From the NCBI GenBank assembly GCA_963780395.1, contig CAWABY010000014.1, positions 1 through 64,000 of the forward strand: DNA of 64,000 nucleotides, in the 5' to 3' direction. Under the pieces are notes generated by a model, which ran no database searches, was not told the origin of the DNA, and saw only the letters and a program-made list of their open reading frames with translations. Source of the stretch: VGBV01 sp963780395 (lineage in GTDB: Bacteria; Actinomycetota; Thermoleophilia; Solirubrobacterales; 70-9). Each line of letters opens with the position of its first letter. Within the stretch, counting starts at the first letter, position 1. Both the position numbers and the translations under genes were made by a program. Below are positions 41,852-50,363 of the stretch, piece after piece.

Positions 41852-43115
41852 CTCGTGGTGCTCGTGGGCGCCCTCGGCCCGGGCAGGCGGCGTCCACCCC
41901 CCCAGGCTAGCCGGGTACCCGCTGAGGTCGGCCCGCGCGGTGTCGCTTGAACCGCGGTTCGGCAGCGCGAGGCGGCAGATCTTGCGGACGACGCTGCCGA
42001 ACTGCTTGCCCAGCGGGCCGGAGTTGTACGGGACGCCATAGCGCTCGCAGATCTCGCGCACCTCGGCCGAGAGCTCGCCGTAGCGGTTGGCGGGCAGGTC
42101 CGGGAACAGGTGGTGCTCGATCTGGTGGCTGAGGTTCCCGGAGAGGATGTGGAACAGCTTGCTCCCCTCCAGGTTGGCCGAGCCGAGGATCTGGCGGAAG
42201 TACCACTGCCCGCGGCTCTCGTCCGCCGTCTCCTCCTCGCTGAACTCTTGCGTCCCGTCGGGGAAGTGGCCGCAGAAGATGATCGTGAACGCCCACAGGT
42301 TCCGGGTCAGGTTCGCGGTCGCGTTTCCGGCCAGCGTGAAGGCGAAGCCGGGGCCCGACAGCGCCGGGAACAGCACGTAGTCCTTCAGCGACTGGCGGCG
42401 GACCTTGCGCCAGATGCTCTTCGATCATCCCGCGCTTCTCCTTCAGCGTCGTCTCGCCCTTCGCGATGCGCTCGGCCTCGAGGTCGTGCAGCGCGACCCC
42501 GTACTGGAAGAAGGTCGCCAGCAGCGTCGCGTAGAGGGGGTTGCCCAGGTAGTAGGGACGCCACGGCTCGTCCTCGGACATGCGCAGCACGCCGTAGCCG
42601 ATGTCGCGGTCCTTGCCCACGATGTTCGTGTGGGTGTGGTGCATGTAGTTGTGGGAGTGGCGCCACTGGTCGCCCGGGCAGGCCGTGTCCCACTCGAACC
42701 CCTTGCTGGAGAGCTTGGGGTCGTTGGTCCAGTCGAACTGGCCGTGCATGACGTTGTGGCCGATCTCCATGTTGTCGAGGATCTTCGACAGCGACAGCGC
42801 CGCGGTCCCGGCGAGCCAGGCGGGCGGCAGCCAGCCGAACCAGAGCAATCCTCGGCCGCCGGCCTCCAGCCCGCGCTGGACCTTGATCACGCGCTTCATG
42901 TAGTTGACGTCGTCCTCCCCGCGCTCGGCGATCACGCGCTCGCGGATCGCGTCGAGCTCGGCGCCGAAGGCGTCGACCTGGTCGGCGGTGAGGCTGATCT
43001 CCTCGCCCTTGACGGTCGCCCTGACGCCGCGGCGCGGCCCTTTCCTCTTGGACTCGGGGATCGCGGTCCCGCTCTCGGGCTCGGTGGTCTTGGTCGGTGT
43101 CTCAGTCAGTGTCAT
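41852..43115 (-). CDS. Fatty acid desaturase (membrane di-iron), frameshifted
   Basis: A DesA3-like membrane desaturase. The three His boxes are present: HNVMHGQF, HNYMHHTHTN and HQIEHHLFPD, binding a di-iron centre. The N-terminus starts at ATG 43115 with a strong site (AAGAGGAGAG). A single C insertion near 42417 shifts the frame from KRGMIEEH to WRKVRRQSLKDYVLFPAL; both sides are normal. It uses O2 and the reductase encoded just upstream to introduce a double bond into acyl chains. The C-terminus continues in frame into DUF4396. Confidence 0.85.
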
Positions 43116-43153
43116 CGGTCTCTCCTCTTGATCGAAGTGGTTGCGAATCGGTC

Positions 43154-44326
43154 TCAGAGCTCGACGGCGACGTCGCCGACCGGCGCCGAGATGCAGATCT
43201 GGATCTCCTCCTCGTCGCTCGACGAGAGCTCGCCGGTGCGGAGGTTCTTGACGGTGCCCGCGGTCTTGCGGCACGAGCACGAGTGGCAGATGCCCATGCG
43301 GCAGCCGTGCTCGGGGCTGAGCCCGGCGCCCTCGGCCTGCTCCAGCAGCGAGGCGCCGCTGTTCTCGACCCGCAGGTCGGAGCCGGCGAAGTGGATCGAG
43401 CCCTCCGGGACGCCGCTGGGGGCAGCCAGGGTCGGCGGCACGAAGCTCTCGACGTGCAGCCTGGACTCGAGTCCCTCGCCGGCCCATGTCTCGCGGACCG
43501 CGTCGAGCAGCGCAGGCGGTCCGCAGCAGAATGCCTCCGCCCGCCGGTAGCCGGGCTCGGCCGCGGCGAGCTGGGCGAGGCTGAAATGCTCGTCGGTTTC
43601 GCCGACGCCTGGAGCGCGCGTGTAGGCGCGAACCAGGTTCAGGTTCGGCATCTCCGCGGCCAGGCGCTCGAGCTCGCTGCGGTAGATCGCGCGCTCGGGG
43701 TCGGGCGCGTAGTGCAGGAAGGTGATCGGCCCCCGGTGGTCCTCCGCGACGAGCGTCCGCAGCATCGACATCACCGGCGTGATGCCGCTGCCGCCGCTGA
43801 TCAGCAGCAGGCGCTCGGGGCGCTGCTCAGGAAGCTGGAAGTCGCCGTCGGCCTGCGTCAGGCCGAGCACCATCCCGGCTCGCGCGTTCGCGGCAAGGAA
43901 GCTTGAGACGAGCCCCTCGGGGTGTGACTTCACGGTCAGCTCGAGCTCGCGCCCGGTACCGGCGGCCGACGCCGGCGAGTAGCAGCGGCTGCGCCAGGCG
44001 CCGTCGATCTCGACCGCGACCTTGACGAACTGGCCGGCCCGGAAGCCCTCCCAAGCTCCGTTGGCGCGAAGCGTCAGGGTGACGCTGCCGGGGGTCTCGC
44101 GGCGAACGGCGGTGAGTTCGGCGCGGCACTCGTTGACCGCCCAGGTGGGCTTGATCTGCTCGAGATAGCCGTCCACCCCAGGCGGCCCGGCCAACAGGTC
44201 AGCGAATGCTGAGCCCAGCAGCCTCCGCCCCAGGCCCGCTCGGTCGCGGCGGTCGGGCGGCTGGGCGGCGGTTGTTTCGGTGGTGACTGGCACGTTCTCT
44301 CCCTTGATTTCGTGCGTGATTGCCAT
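43154..44326 (-). CDS. Ferredoxin reductase with C-terminal 2Fe-2S domain
   Basis: A 390-residue flavin reductase: FAD-binding RSRCYSPASAAG, NAD(P)-binding LISGGSGITPVMSMLR and the C-terminal CCGPPALLDAVR, followed by a plant-type [2Fe-2S] domain with CRMGICHSC and a fourth ligand in CISAPVGD. This layout is that of the reductase paired with DesA3 in mycobacteria (Rv3230c type). It supplies electrons from NAD(P)H to the desaturase 38 bases downstream. Together they form an operon; a MerR regulator is divergent from it. Confidence 0.9.
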   Translation of the reverse strand: MAITHEIKGENVPVTTETTAAQPPDRRDRAGLGRRLLGSAFADLLAGPPGVDGYLEQIKPTWAVNECRAELTAVRRETPGSVTLTLRANGAWEGFRAGQFVKVAVEIDGAWRSRCYSPASAAGTGRELELTVKSHPEGLVSSFLAANARAGMVLGLTQADGDFQLPEQRPERLLLISGGSGITPVMSMLRTLVAEDHRGPITFLHYAPDPERAIYRSELERLAAEMPNLNLVRAYTRAPGVGETDEHFSLAQLAAAEPGYRRAEAFCCGPPALLDAVRETWAGEGLESRLHVESFVPPTLAAPSGVPEGSIHFAGSDLRVENSGASLLEQAEGAGLSPEHGCRMGICHSCSCRKTAGTVKNLRTGELSSSDEEEIQICISAPVGDVAVEL

Positions 44327-44352
44327 AAATACCCGTGTCGGCCGTCAACGTA

Positions 44353-44373
44353 ACATCATTTGATGTCACATCA
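44353..44373. promoter_or_regulatory. Overlapping inverted repeats, candidate MerR operator
   Basis: Three copies of one half-site lie head to head in the divergent promoter: ACATCA (44353-44358), TGATGT (44361-44366) and ACATCA (44368-44373). The left pair is a perfect palindrome with a 2-base spacer and the right pair one with a 1-base spacer. The element sits about 35 bases before the MerR start codon (44409) and 27 bases before that of the reductase, so it could control both directions. A -10-like TGATAAAT lies at 44394-44401 on the MerR side. Confidence 0.6.
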
Positions 44374-44408
44374 GCCGTAGGGACGCCTGTCCGTGATAAA
44401 TTGCACAC

Positions 44409-45173
44409 ATGGGCACGCAGGAGGCCACCCCGGAGTCCGCGGAAGCCACCCTCACGATCGAGCAGCTCGCCGCCGAATCGGGGATGACGGTGCGCAACAT
44501 CCGCGCCCACCGCGCCCGCGGCCTGCTCCCCGCGCCCGAGGTCCGCGAGCGCGTCGGCTACTACGGCCCAGAGCACCTCGCCCGCCTGCGCCTGATCCAG
44601 GAGCTCCAGTCCGAGGGCTTCAACCTGAAGGGAATCGAGCGCCTGCTCGAGCAGAGCCCCGGCCCGGCCGAGCAGTTCCTCTCGTTCAAGCGCGCGCTCG
44701 GCGCCTCGTTCGAGACGGAGGAGCCCGAGTCGTTCACCGCGGAGGAGCTGGCGGAGCGCTTCCCCAACGACAACCCCGAGGAGACGCTGAAGCGCGCGGT
44801 CGATGCCGGTGCCCTGATCCCCGTCGGCGACGGCCGCTACGAGGCGCGGACCCCGTCACTGCTCGACGCCGCCGAGGGCGTGATAGCCCAGGGCGTGCCG
44901 CTCGATCACGCGCTCGCCGTGTTGGCCAAGGTCCAGGACCGCTGCCGCTCGGTCGCGCGGGAGTTCGTGAAGCTGTTCATGGAGGACGTCTGGAAGCCGT
45001 TCGAGGCGGCGGGCTATCCCGAGGAGCGCTGGCCCGAGATCCGGGCGTCGCTCGAGCAGCTGCGTCCGCTCTCATCGCAGGCGCTGATGGCGATCTACCA
45101 GATGACCATGTCCGACGAGGTGGACAGCGCCTTCGGCAAGCAGCTCGAGCGCATCTCGAAGCACAAGGGCTGA
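44409..45173 (+). CDS. MerR-family transcriptional regulator
   Basis: A 254-residue protein. The N-terminal winged helix (LTIEQLAAESGMTVRNIRAHRARGLLPAPE, VGYYGPEHLARLRLIQELQSEGFNLKGIERLLEQ) is a typical MerR domain. The C-terminal 150 residues are helical and differ from metal or drug sensors; there are no cysteine clusters. It probably senses a lipid or small molecule. Divergent from the desaturase/reductase genes, which it may control through the half-site array at 44353-44373. Confidence 0.85.
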   Translation: MGTQEATPESAEATLTIEQLAAESGMTVRNIRAHRARGLLPAPEVRERVGYYGPEHLARLRLIQELQSEGFNLKGIERLLEQSPGPAEQFLSFKRALGASFETEEPESFTAEELAERFPNDNPEETLKRAVDAGALIPVGDGRYEARTPSLLDAAEGVIAQGVPLDHALAVLAKVQDRCRSVAREFVKLFMEDVWKPFEAAGYPEERWPEIRASLEQLRPLSSQALMAIYQMTMSDEVDSAFGKQLERISKHKG

Positions 45174-45190
45174 GGGCCGCGCCCAGCGGC

Positions 45191-45589
45191 TCAGCCGGCG
45201 CAGGTTTCGACCTGCTCGCGGAACTCCGCAGGGGGCTCGCGCTCGAAGACGATGACCGCGTTCTGTTCCTTCACGACCACGGCCTGGCCGGCCCCGAAGC
45301 TCGCCTTGGCACCCTGCACGTCGGCGGCGGTCCGTTCGGCCTTCTGGTCGCTCCCTTCGACGATCACGTCGGCGATCTCACCGTCGCCGGACATCACCTG
45401 GAAATCGGGTGACGCGTTGCCGAGGCTCGCACTCGAACTCAGGTCCGAGGCCTCCACCGTCAGCCCCTCCTCGGTCAGGCAATCCCGCAGGGCGTCCTCG
45501 GAGGTGAGGTCGTCGCCGTCGTCGCCGCCGCAGCCGACCGCGAGCAGCGCGGCCGAAGCGATGATCGCGGCTGTCGCTGTGGCCCGCAC
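45191..45589 (-). CDS. Small lipoprotein of unknown function
   Basis: A 132-residue protein from the GTG at 45589: a lipoprotein signal (TATAAIIASAALLAVGC, lipobox LAVGC, with the membrane-linked Cys at residue 19), then an acidic mature part (DDGDDLTSEDALRDCLTEEGL) and a compact domain. Two further Cys (DCLTEEGL, VETCAG) could form a disulfide. No function is recognised. It follows an inverted-repeat element in its 5' leader. A longer in-frame start at 45664 would lengthen it past the signal peptide and is less likely. Confidence 0.65.
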   Translation of the reverse strand: MRATATAAIIASAALLAVGCGGDDGDDLTSEDALRDCLTEEGLTVEASDLSSSASLGNASPDFQVMSGDGEIADVIVEGSDQKAERTAADVQGAKASFGAGQAVVVKEQNAVIVFEREPPAEFREQVETCAG

Positions 45590-45605
45590 GGAGGGAAAAC
45601 TACGG

Positions 45606-45656
45606 CAAAAGAAAGCCAGCGCGGCGGCCCCAGGGGGATGAAGGCCGCCGCGCTGG
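45606..45656 (-). terminator. Hairpin with T-rich tail in the lipoprotein leader
   Basis: On the minus strand a perfect 14-bp stem (arms 45616-45629 and 45643-45656, 13-base loop) is followed by TTTCTTTTG, the form of an intrinsic terminator. It lies before, not after, the lipoprotein start at 45589, so it can end a short transcript starting in 45660-45810. This may be attenuation of the lipoprotein gene or a small RNA. No known riboswitch was recognised in the 150 bases upstream. Confidence 0.6.
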
Positions 45657-45813
45657 TCCGCCAACGCTCATCCATAAAACGTCGGCCTGGAACTGACAGG
45701 GAGGCTAAGCGCGGGTCGTCGACGACGCATCCGTGCGTTCCCCGCATCGGCATCCGTAGAAACCACGGACGCGCATTTATCGCCGCGAGAGCACGTTCGC
45801 CAGAATCCCACCA

Positions 45814-46561
45814 ATGGAGTCCGATCCAGCCGCGGGCGTCACGGTCTTCGCGGCGCTCGCCGCGGGGCTTGTGTCGTTCCTCTCCCCATGCGTGCTCCCC
45901 CTCGTTCCCGGCTACCTCTCGGCGGTCACCGGCGTCTCGGCGAGCGAGATCGAGCAGGCCGGCTGGCGGAAGGTGCTCCCCCCCAGCCTCATCTTCGTCG
46001 CCAGCTTCTCGGCCATCTTCATCATCCTCGGCCTCACCGCGACCGGCCTGGGCAGCGCGCTCCAGGACAACCGGGACCTGCTCAACAAGATCTCGGCCGC
46101 GCTGATCATCGCCATGGGCGTGTTCTTCGTCGCCGCGCCCTTCGTCACCCGCCTCAACAGAGGAGTGGCGGGTCGACGCGCTGATGGAGCGAGCGGGCAG
46201 CGGCGGGCCGATCGTGGCCGGCGCCGCCTTCGCGGTCGCCTGGACCCCGTGTATCGGGCCGACGCTGGCCGCGATCCTCTCGGCGGCGGCGCTTTCCGGC
46301 TCTGAGGGCCACGGCGCCCTGCTGCTGGCCTTCTACTCGGCGGGCCTCGCAATCCCGTTCATCGCGACCGCGGTCGCCTTCACCCGGATGACGACCGCCT
46401 TCGCGGCCGTAAAGCGCCACTACGGAGCGATCATGGCGACCGGCGGCGTGATCCTGATCGGGATGGGCGTCTTGATCTGGACGGGTGAGCTGTTCCGGCT
46501 CAACGCCGAGGCGCAGCAGTTCCTCGACAGCGTCGGGCTCAACTTCTTCGCCGATGTCTAG
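45814..46561 (+). CDS. ccdA: Cytochrome c biogenesis/thiol transporter CcdA, frameshifted
   Basis: A six-helix CcdA protein of about 248 residues. Two conserved Cys are present in LSPCVLPLVPGYL and WTPCIGPTLAAIL, and helices such as VASFSAIFIILGLTATGLG and GAIMATGGVILIGMGVLIW. The first 115 residues and the remainder are in different frames; removing one G near 46164 joins them. CcdA moves electrons from cytoplasmic thioredoxin to extracytoplasmic thiol proteins. No DsbE or ResB gene follows. The preceding gene region is divergent. Confidence 0.82.
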
Positions 46562-46615
46562 GGTCGCGGGGGCGTGCTCCGGCTCCCGACTAGACTGCGG
46601 CCGCGTCGCGCACGG

Positions 46616-47989
46616 ATGACCGACCAGCCAACGACAGCCGTAATCGGAGCCGGGATCAGCGGTCTCACCGCCGGCAAGGCGCTGAGCGACCGCGGGCTGC
46701 CGTACACCTGCTTCGAGGCCAGCGACGACGTCGGCGGCAACTGGTACTTCGGCAATCCCAACGGGCGCTCGTCGGCCTACCAGTCGCTGCACATCGACAC
46801 CGCCCGCGACAGCGTCAGCTTCCGCGACATGCCGATGGGCCCCGACTACTCCGATTACCCCCACCACGCCGAGATCAAGGAGTACCTGGGGCGCTACGCC
46901 GACGCGTTCGCGCTGCGCGACCGCATCCGCTTCGGGACCGCCGTCCAGCGCGCCCAGCGCCAGCCCGAGGGCGGCTGGCGGATCACGGTCGAGGACGGCT
47001 CCTCCCAGGAGTTCGACTTCCTCATCGTCGGCAACGGGCATCACTGGGACCCGCGCTACGCGGACTTCCCGGGGAGCTTCGACGGCGAGACGATCCACTC
47101 CCACCACTACCTCGGCCCGACCGAGCCACTCGACATGCACGGCAAGCGCGTACTGGTGGTCGGGATCGGCAACAGCGCGGTCGACATCACTTCAGAGCTC
47201 TCCCGCAAGGGGGTCGCGGAGGCCGTCTTCATCTCCACCCGCAGCGGAGCCTGGGTGATGCCGAAGTACCTGTTCGGCAAGCCGGTCGGCGACCTCGTCA
47301 AGACCTCGCCGCACCTGCCGTTGCGCCTGCAGCGCTGGCTGGCGAGGCCGATCCCCTACATCGCCTCGGGGCGGATGGAGGACTTCGGCCTCCCCCACCC
47401 CAACCACAACTTCCTCGAGGCCCACCCGACGGTGTCCAGCGAGCTGCTGCTGCGGCTGGGCCACGGCGACGCCGTCGCCAAGCCGAACGTGGCCGAGCTG
47501 CTCGGCGACCGCGTCCGCTTCGAGGACGGCAGCACGGAGCGGGTGGACGTGATCGTCTTCGCCACGGGCTACAAGATCAATTTCCCGTTCTTCGACGAGG
47601 ACTTTCTGTCCGCGCCTGAGAACCGCCTGCCGCTCTACAAGCGGGTCTTCAGGCCCGGGGTCGACGACCTGGCCCTGATCGGCTTCGCCCAGGTGATTCC
47701 GACGCTGTTTCCGTTCGTCGAGCTGCAGAGCAAGCTGGCCGCGGCCTACGTGGACGGCGACTACGCGCTGCCCCCTGAGCCCGAGATGGAGGCGACGATC
47801 CGCGCCGACGAGGCCCTCTACGTGGGCCATTTCTCCGAGCGCCCCCGCCACACGATGCAGGTCGACTGGTACCTCTACGAGCACCAGATGCGGACGCAGG
47901 AGATGCCCGCGGGACGCGAGCGCGCCCGCCGCGGGATGGCCGCCGATCTCGCCGGGCGGGCGGGGCGCGGGGAGCCCGTAACTGCCTGA
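46616..47989 (+). CDS. Flavin-containing monooxygenase
   Basis: A 457-residue class B flavoprotein monooxygenase. FAD-binding GAGISGLTAGKAL near residue 10; the FMO-type motif FDGETIHSHHY; NADPH-binding VVGIGNSAVDITSEL; and the conserved FATGY near residue 320. Such enzymes oxidise soft nucleophiles (N or S) or carry out Baeyer-Villiger reactions on ketones. Substrate unknown. The start ATG 46616 gives a normal N-terminus. An alpha/beta hydrolase begins 11 bases after its stop, so they may act in sequence. Confidence 0.88.
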   Translation: MTDQPTTAVIGAGISGLTAGKALSDRGLPYTCFEASDDVGGNWYFGNPNGRSSAYQSLHIDTARDSVSFRDMPMGPDYSDYPHHAEIKEYLGRYADAFALRDRIRFGTAVQRAQRQPEGGWRITVEDGSSQEFDFLIVGNGHHWDPRYADFPGSFDGETIHSHHYLGPTEPLDMHGKRVLVVGIGNSAVDITSELSRKGVAEAVFISTRSGAWVMPKYLFGKPVGDLVKTSPHLPLRLQRWLARPIPYIASGRMEDFGLPHPNHNFLEAHPTVSSELLLRLGHGDAVAKPNVAELLGDRVRFEDGSTERVDVIVFATGYKINFPFFDEDFLSAPENRLPLYKRVFRPGVDDLALIGFAQVIPTLFPFVELQSKLAAAYVDGDYALPPEPEMEATIRADEALYVGHFSERPRHTMQVDWYLYEHQMRTQEMPAGRERARRGMAADLAGRAGRGEPVTA

Positions 47990-47999
47990 GCGCCGCGAC

Positions 48000-48914
48000 G
48001 TGAGTTTCCCGAGCGGCGGGGAGACCCTGGCCGCCTGGCACCTCGCGGGCGAGGGCGCGGACTTCACCGCTGAGGACGCCGCGGGCGAGGGAAGACGGCC
48101 CTGCGTGGTCATGGCCCACGGGATCGGCGGCACCCGCGACTCGGGTCTGCTCCCGTTCGCCGAGGCCTTCGCCGAGGCCGGCCTGGACGCGCTGCTGTTC
48201 GACTACCGCAGCTTCGGCGACTCGACCGGGGAGCCGCGCCAGCAGGGGAACCCGGCCCGCCACCGCGAGGACTATCGCGCCGCGGTCGCCTACGCGCGCG
48301 AGCTCAACGGCGTCGATCCGGACCGGATCGTGCTCTGGGGAACCTCATGGTCCGGTGGGCACATCGTCTACGTCGCCGCCGACGACGGGCGTATCGCGGC
48401 CGTGATCTCCCAGACCCCCGACCTGGACGGTGCCCGCACCCTGCTGGAGATCGCGCGCTACGGCGGGGTCGGCCAGCTCGCGCGGGTGACGGCCCACGGG
48501 ATCCGCGACGCCGCCGGCGCCCTGCGCGGGCGCGAACCCCACATGATCCCGATCGCGGCGGCGCCGGGGACCGTCGCTGCGATGAGCAGCGACGAAGCCG
48601 AGCCCGGGTACGCCGCGATCGCTGGACCGACCTGGCGCAACGAGATCGGCGCCCAGGCCGTCCTGCACGAGGGCCGGAACCGGGCGATCAGCCGCATCGG
48701 CGAGCTCAACTGCCCGGTCCTGATCCAGATCGCCGAGCGCGACTCCATCGCTCCCCCTGGCCAGGCCAAGGCCGCCGCCTGGCGCGCCAAGGGCCGCTCG
48801 GAGGTGCGCGAGTACCCCTGCGCGCACTTCGACATCTACGTCGGCCGCTGGCGCGAGCGCGCGATCGAGGACCAGCTCCACTTCCTGCGCCGGCACCTGG
48901 CCTCGCGGCCCTGA
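48000..48914 (+). CDS. Alpha/beta hydrolase (dienelactone/acyl-hydrolase-like)
   Basis: A 304-residue hydrolase starting at GTG 48000: HGIGGTRD (oxyanion), FDYRSFGDSTGEPRQ, nucleophile Ser in GTSWSGGH, acid in IAERDSIAPP and His in CAHFDIYVG. It resembles X-Pro-dipeptidyl-like and acetyl-xylan-type esterases. It could open the lactone or ester made by the monooxygenase immediately upstream, a common pairing; this is inferred only from location. Confidence 0.82.
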   Translation: MSFPSGGETLAAWHLAGEGADFTAEDAAGEGRRPCVVMAHGIGGTRDSGLLPFAEAFAEAGLDALLFDYRSFGDSTGEPRQQGNPARHREDYRAAVAYARELNGVDPDRIVLWGTSWSGGHIVYVAADDGRIAAVISQTPDLDGARTLLEIARYGGVGQLARVTAHGIRDAAGALRGREPHMIPIAAAPGTVAAMSSDEAEPGYAAIAGPTWRNEIGAQAVLHEGRNRAISRIGELNCPVLIQIAERDSIAPPGQAKAAAWRAKGRSEVREYPCAHFDIYVGRWRERAIEDQLHFLRRHLASRP

Positions 48915-48924
48915 GCTGCGTTCT

Positions 48925-49233
48925 TCAGTGGTGCGGTGCGGTCGGAACCTTCGTGGGCACCGCGACCTCGATCGGGATGCCGAGCGCCTCGGCCTCCTCG
49001 ATGCCCTCGCCGTCCATGTCCCGTGAGCAGATGATCTTGAAGCGGCCGGTGCCGATCTCGGGGTCCCCGACGACCGGCAAGCCGCGGATCTGCTCCCAGC
49101 CCAGGCGATCCGCCTCGAACGGGTTCATCCGCACCTCGGCCGCCGGGAAGGGGCAGTTGGAGTTGTGCTGGTCGATCGCCTTCGAGATCGCCTCGAGGTT
49201 CTTGGTCTCGGCCTCGGTCACCGCGCCCAACAT
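48925..49233 (-). CDS. Conserved-looking hypothetical protein
   Basis: A 102-residue protein that I do not recognise. It has balanced composition and a clear alternation of helices and strands (SKAIDQHNSNCPFPAAEVRMNPFEADRLGW is notable), unlike an out-of-frame shadow, and is the only gene in this gap. It contains two Cys. Its ATG start (49233) lies 20 bases from that of dinB on the opposite strand. The short distance to the hydrolase (10 bases past its end) suggests convergence. Confidence 0.6.
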   Translation of the reverse strand: MLGAVTEAETKNLEAISKAIDQHNSNCPFPAAEVRMNPFEADRLGWEQIRGLPVVGDPEIGTGRFKIICSRDMDGEGIEEAEALGIPIEVAVPTKVPTAPHH

Positions 49234-49253
49234 AGCGAGCGGCGTCGGCCCTC

Positions 49254-50363
49254 GTGCCTAGCATCGTGCAGCAGCAGGTGATCGCCCACGTCGACATGGA
49301 CGCTTTCTACGTCTCGATCGAGATGCTTCGGCATCCCGAGCTGCGGGGGAAACCGGTCGTCGTCGCCCACGACGGGCCGCGCGGCGTCGTCACCACGGCC
49401 TCCTACGCCGCGCGCGAGTTCGGGGTGCACTCGGCGCTGCCGATGGTGACGGCGCGCCGGCGATGTCCCGAGCTGACGGTGCTGCCGGTCGACATGCAGC
49501 TCTACCGGCGCGGCTCGCGGAAGGTGATGGAGTCCCTCGCCGAGTTCAGCGACACGGTCGAGGTGGTCGGGCTCGACGAGGCCTACGTCGACCTGGCGGC
49601 GTCCCCGGTGCCGCAGTCGCGGGCGCGCGAGATCAAGGCCCGGATCAGGGACGCGACCCGCCTGGTCTGCTCGATCGGGCTTGGGCCGAACAAGCTGATG
49701 GCGAAGATCGCGTCGGACCTGGACAAGCCGGACGGCCTGTTCGTGCTGAGCGAGCGGAACTGGCTCGAGACGATCGGCCGGGAGCCGGCGTCGCTGCTTC
49801 CAGGCGTCGGCCCCAAGACCTTCGAGCGCCTGCGCCGCGTGGGCATCGAGACCGTGGCCGACCTCGCCGCCGCGGACGCGGCGGCCCTGGAGCGCAGCTT
49901 CGGCCCGCGGCACGGCCCCGCCCTACGGGAGCTCGGAAACGGCATCGGCGCCACCGCGCTCACGACCGAGCGCGAGCGCAAGTCCGAGAGCCGGGAGACC
50001 ACATTCCCCTATGACGTCAGCGACCCGGACGAGATGGCGGAGACGGTGACGCGCCTGGCCGAGTCGGTCTGCGGGAGCCTCGTCGAGCATCGGCTGTGCG
50101 GTCGCACGGTGACGCTGAAGATCAGAACCGTCCCCTGGAAGACCCATACCCGCTCGAAGACGGTCCCCTCCCCCACGCGAGATTCGGCCGAGGTGGTCAG
50201 CGTGGCATTGGCGCTGCTTGCCCGGTTCGACCCGCAGGTCCCAGTGCGGCTGCTCGGGGTCGGCGTCGCCGGTCTGGTCTCCGACGAGGCCTCCCCACGA
50301 ACGAGCAGCGGCCCGACGCAGGGCGCCGGGCCGCTTGAGCTCGATCTGGGACTCAGCGCCTAA
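49254..50363 (+). CDS. dinB: DNA polymerase IV (Y-family)
   Basis: A 369-residue translesion polymerase. The catalytic carboxylates lie in HVDMDAFYVSIE (near residue 15) and VVGLDEAYVDL (near 103). The palm and fingers follow, then a helix-hairpin-helix (LLPGVGPKTFERLRRVGIETVADLA) in the thumb and a little-finger domain. No clear C-terminal beta-clamp motif of QLxLF type is visible, but the ending LELDLGLSA could replace it. Starts at GTG 49254. Its stop overlaps the opposite-strand RlpA-like gene by four bases. Confidence 0.93.
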   Translation: MPSIVQQQVIAHVDMDAFYVSIEMLRHPELRGKPVVVAHDGPRGVVTTASYAAREFGVHSALPMVTARRRCPELTVLPVDMQLYRRGSRKVMESLAEFSDTVEVVGLDEAYVDLAASPVPQSRAREIKARIRDATRLVCSIGLGPNKLMAKIASDLDKPDGLFVLSERNWLETIGREPASLLPGVGPKTFERLRRVGIETVADLAAADAAALERSFGPRHGPALRELGNGIGATALTTERERKSESRETTFPYDVSDPDEMAETVTRLAESVCGSLVEHRLCGRTVTLKIRTVPWKTHTRSKTVPSPTRDSAEVVSVALALLARFDPQVPVRLLGVGVAGLVSDEASPRTSSGPTQGAGPLELDLGLSA

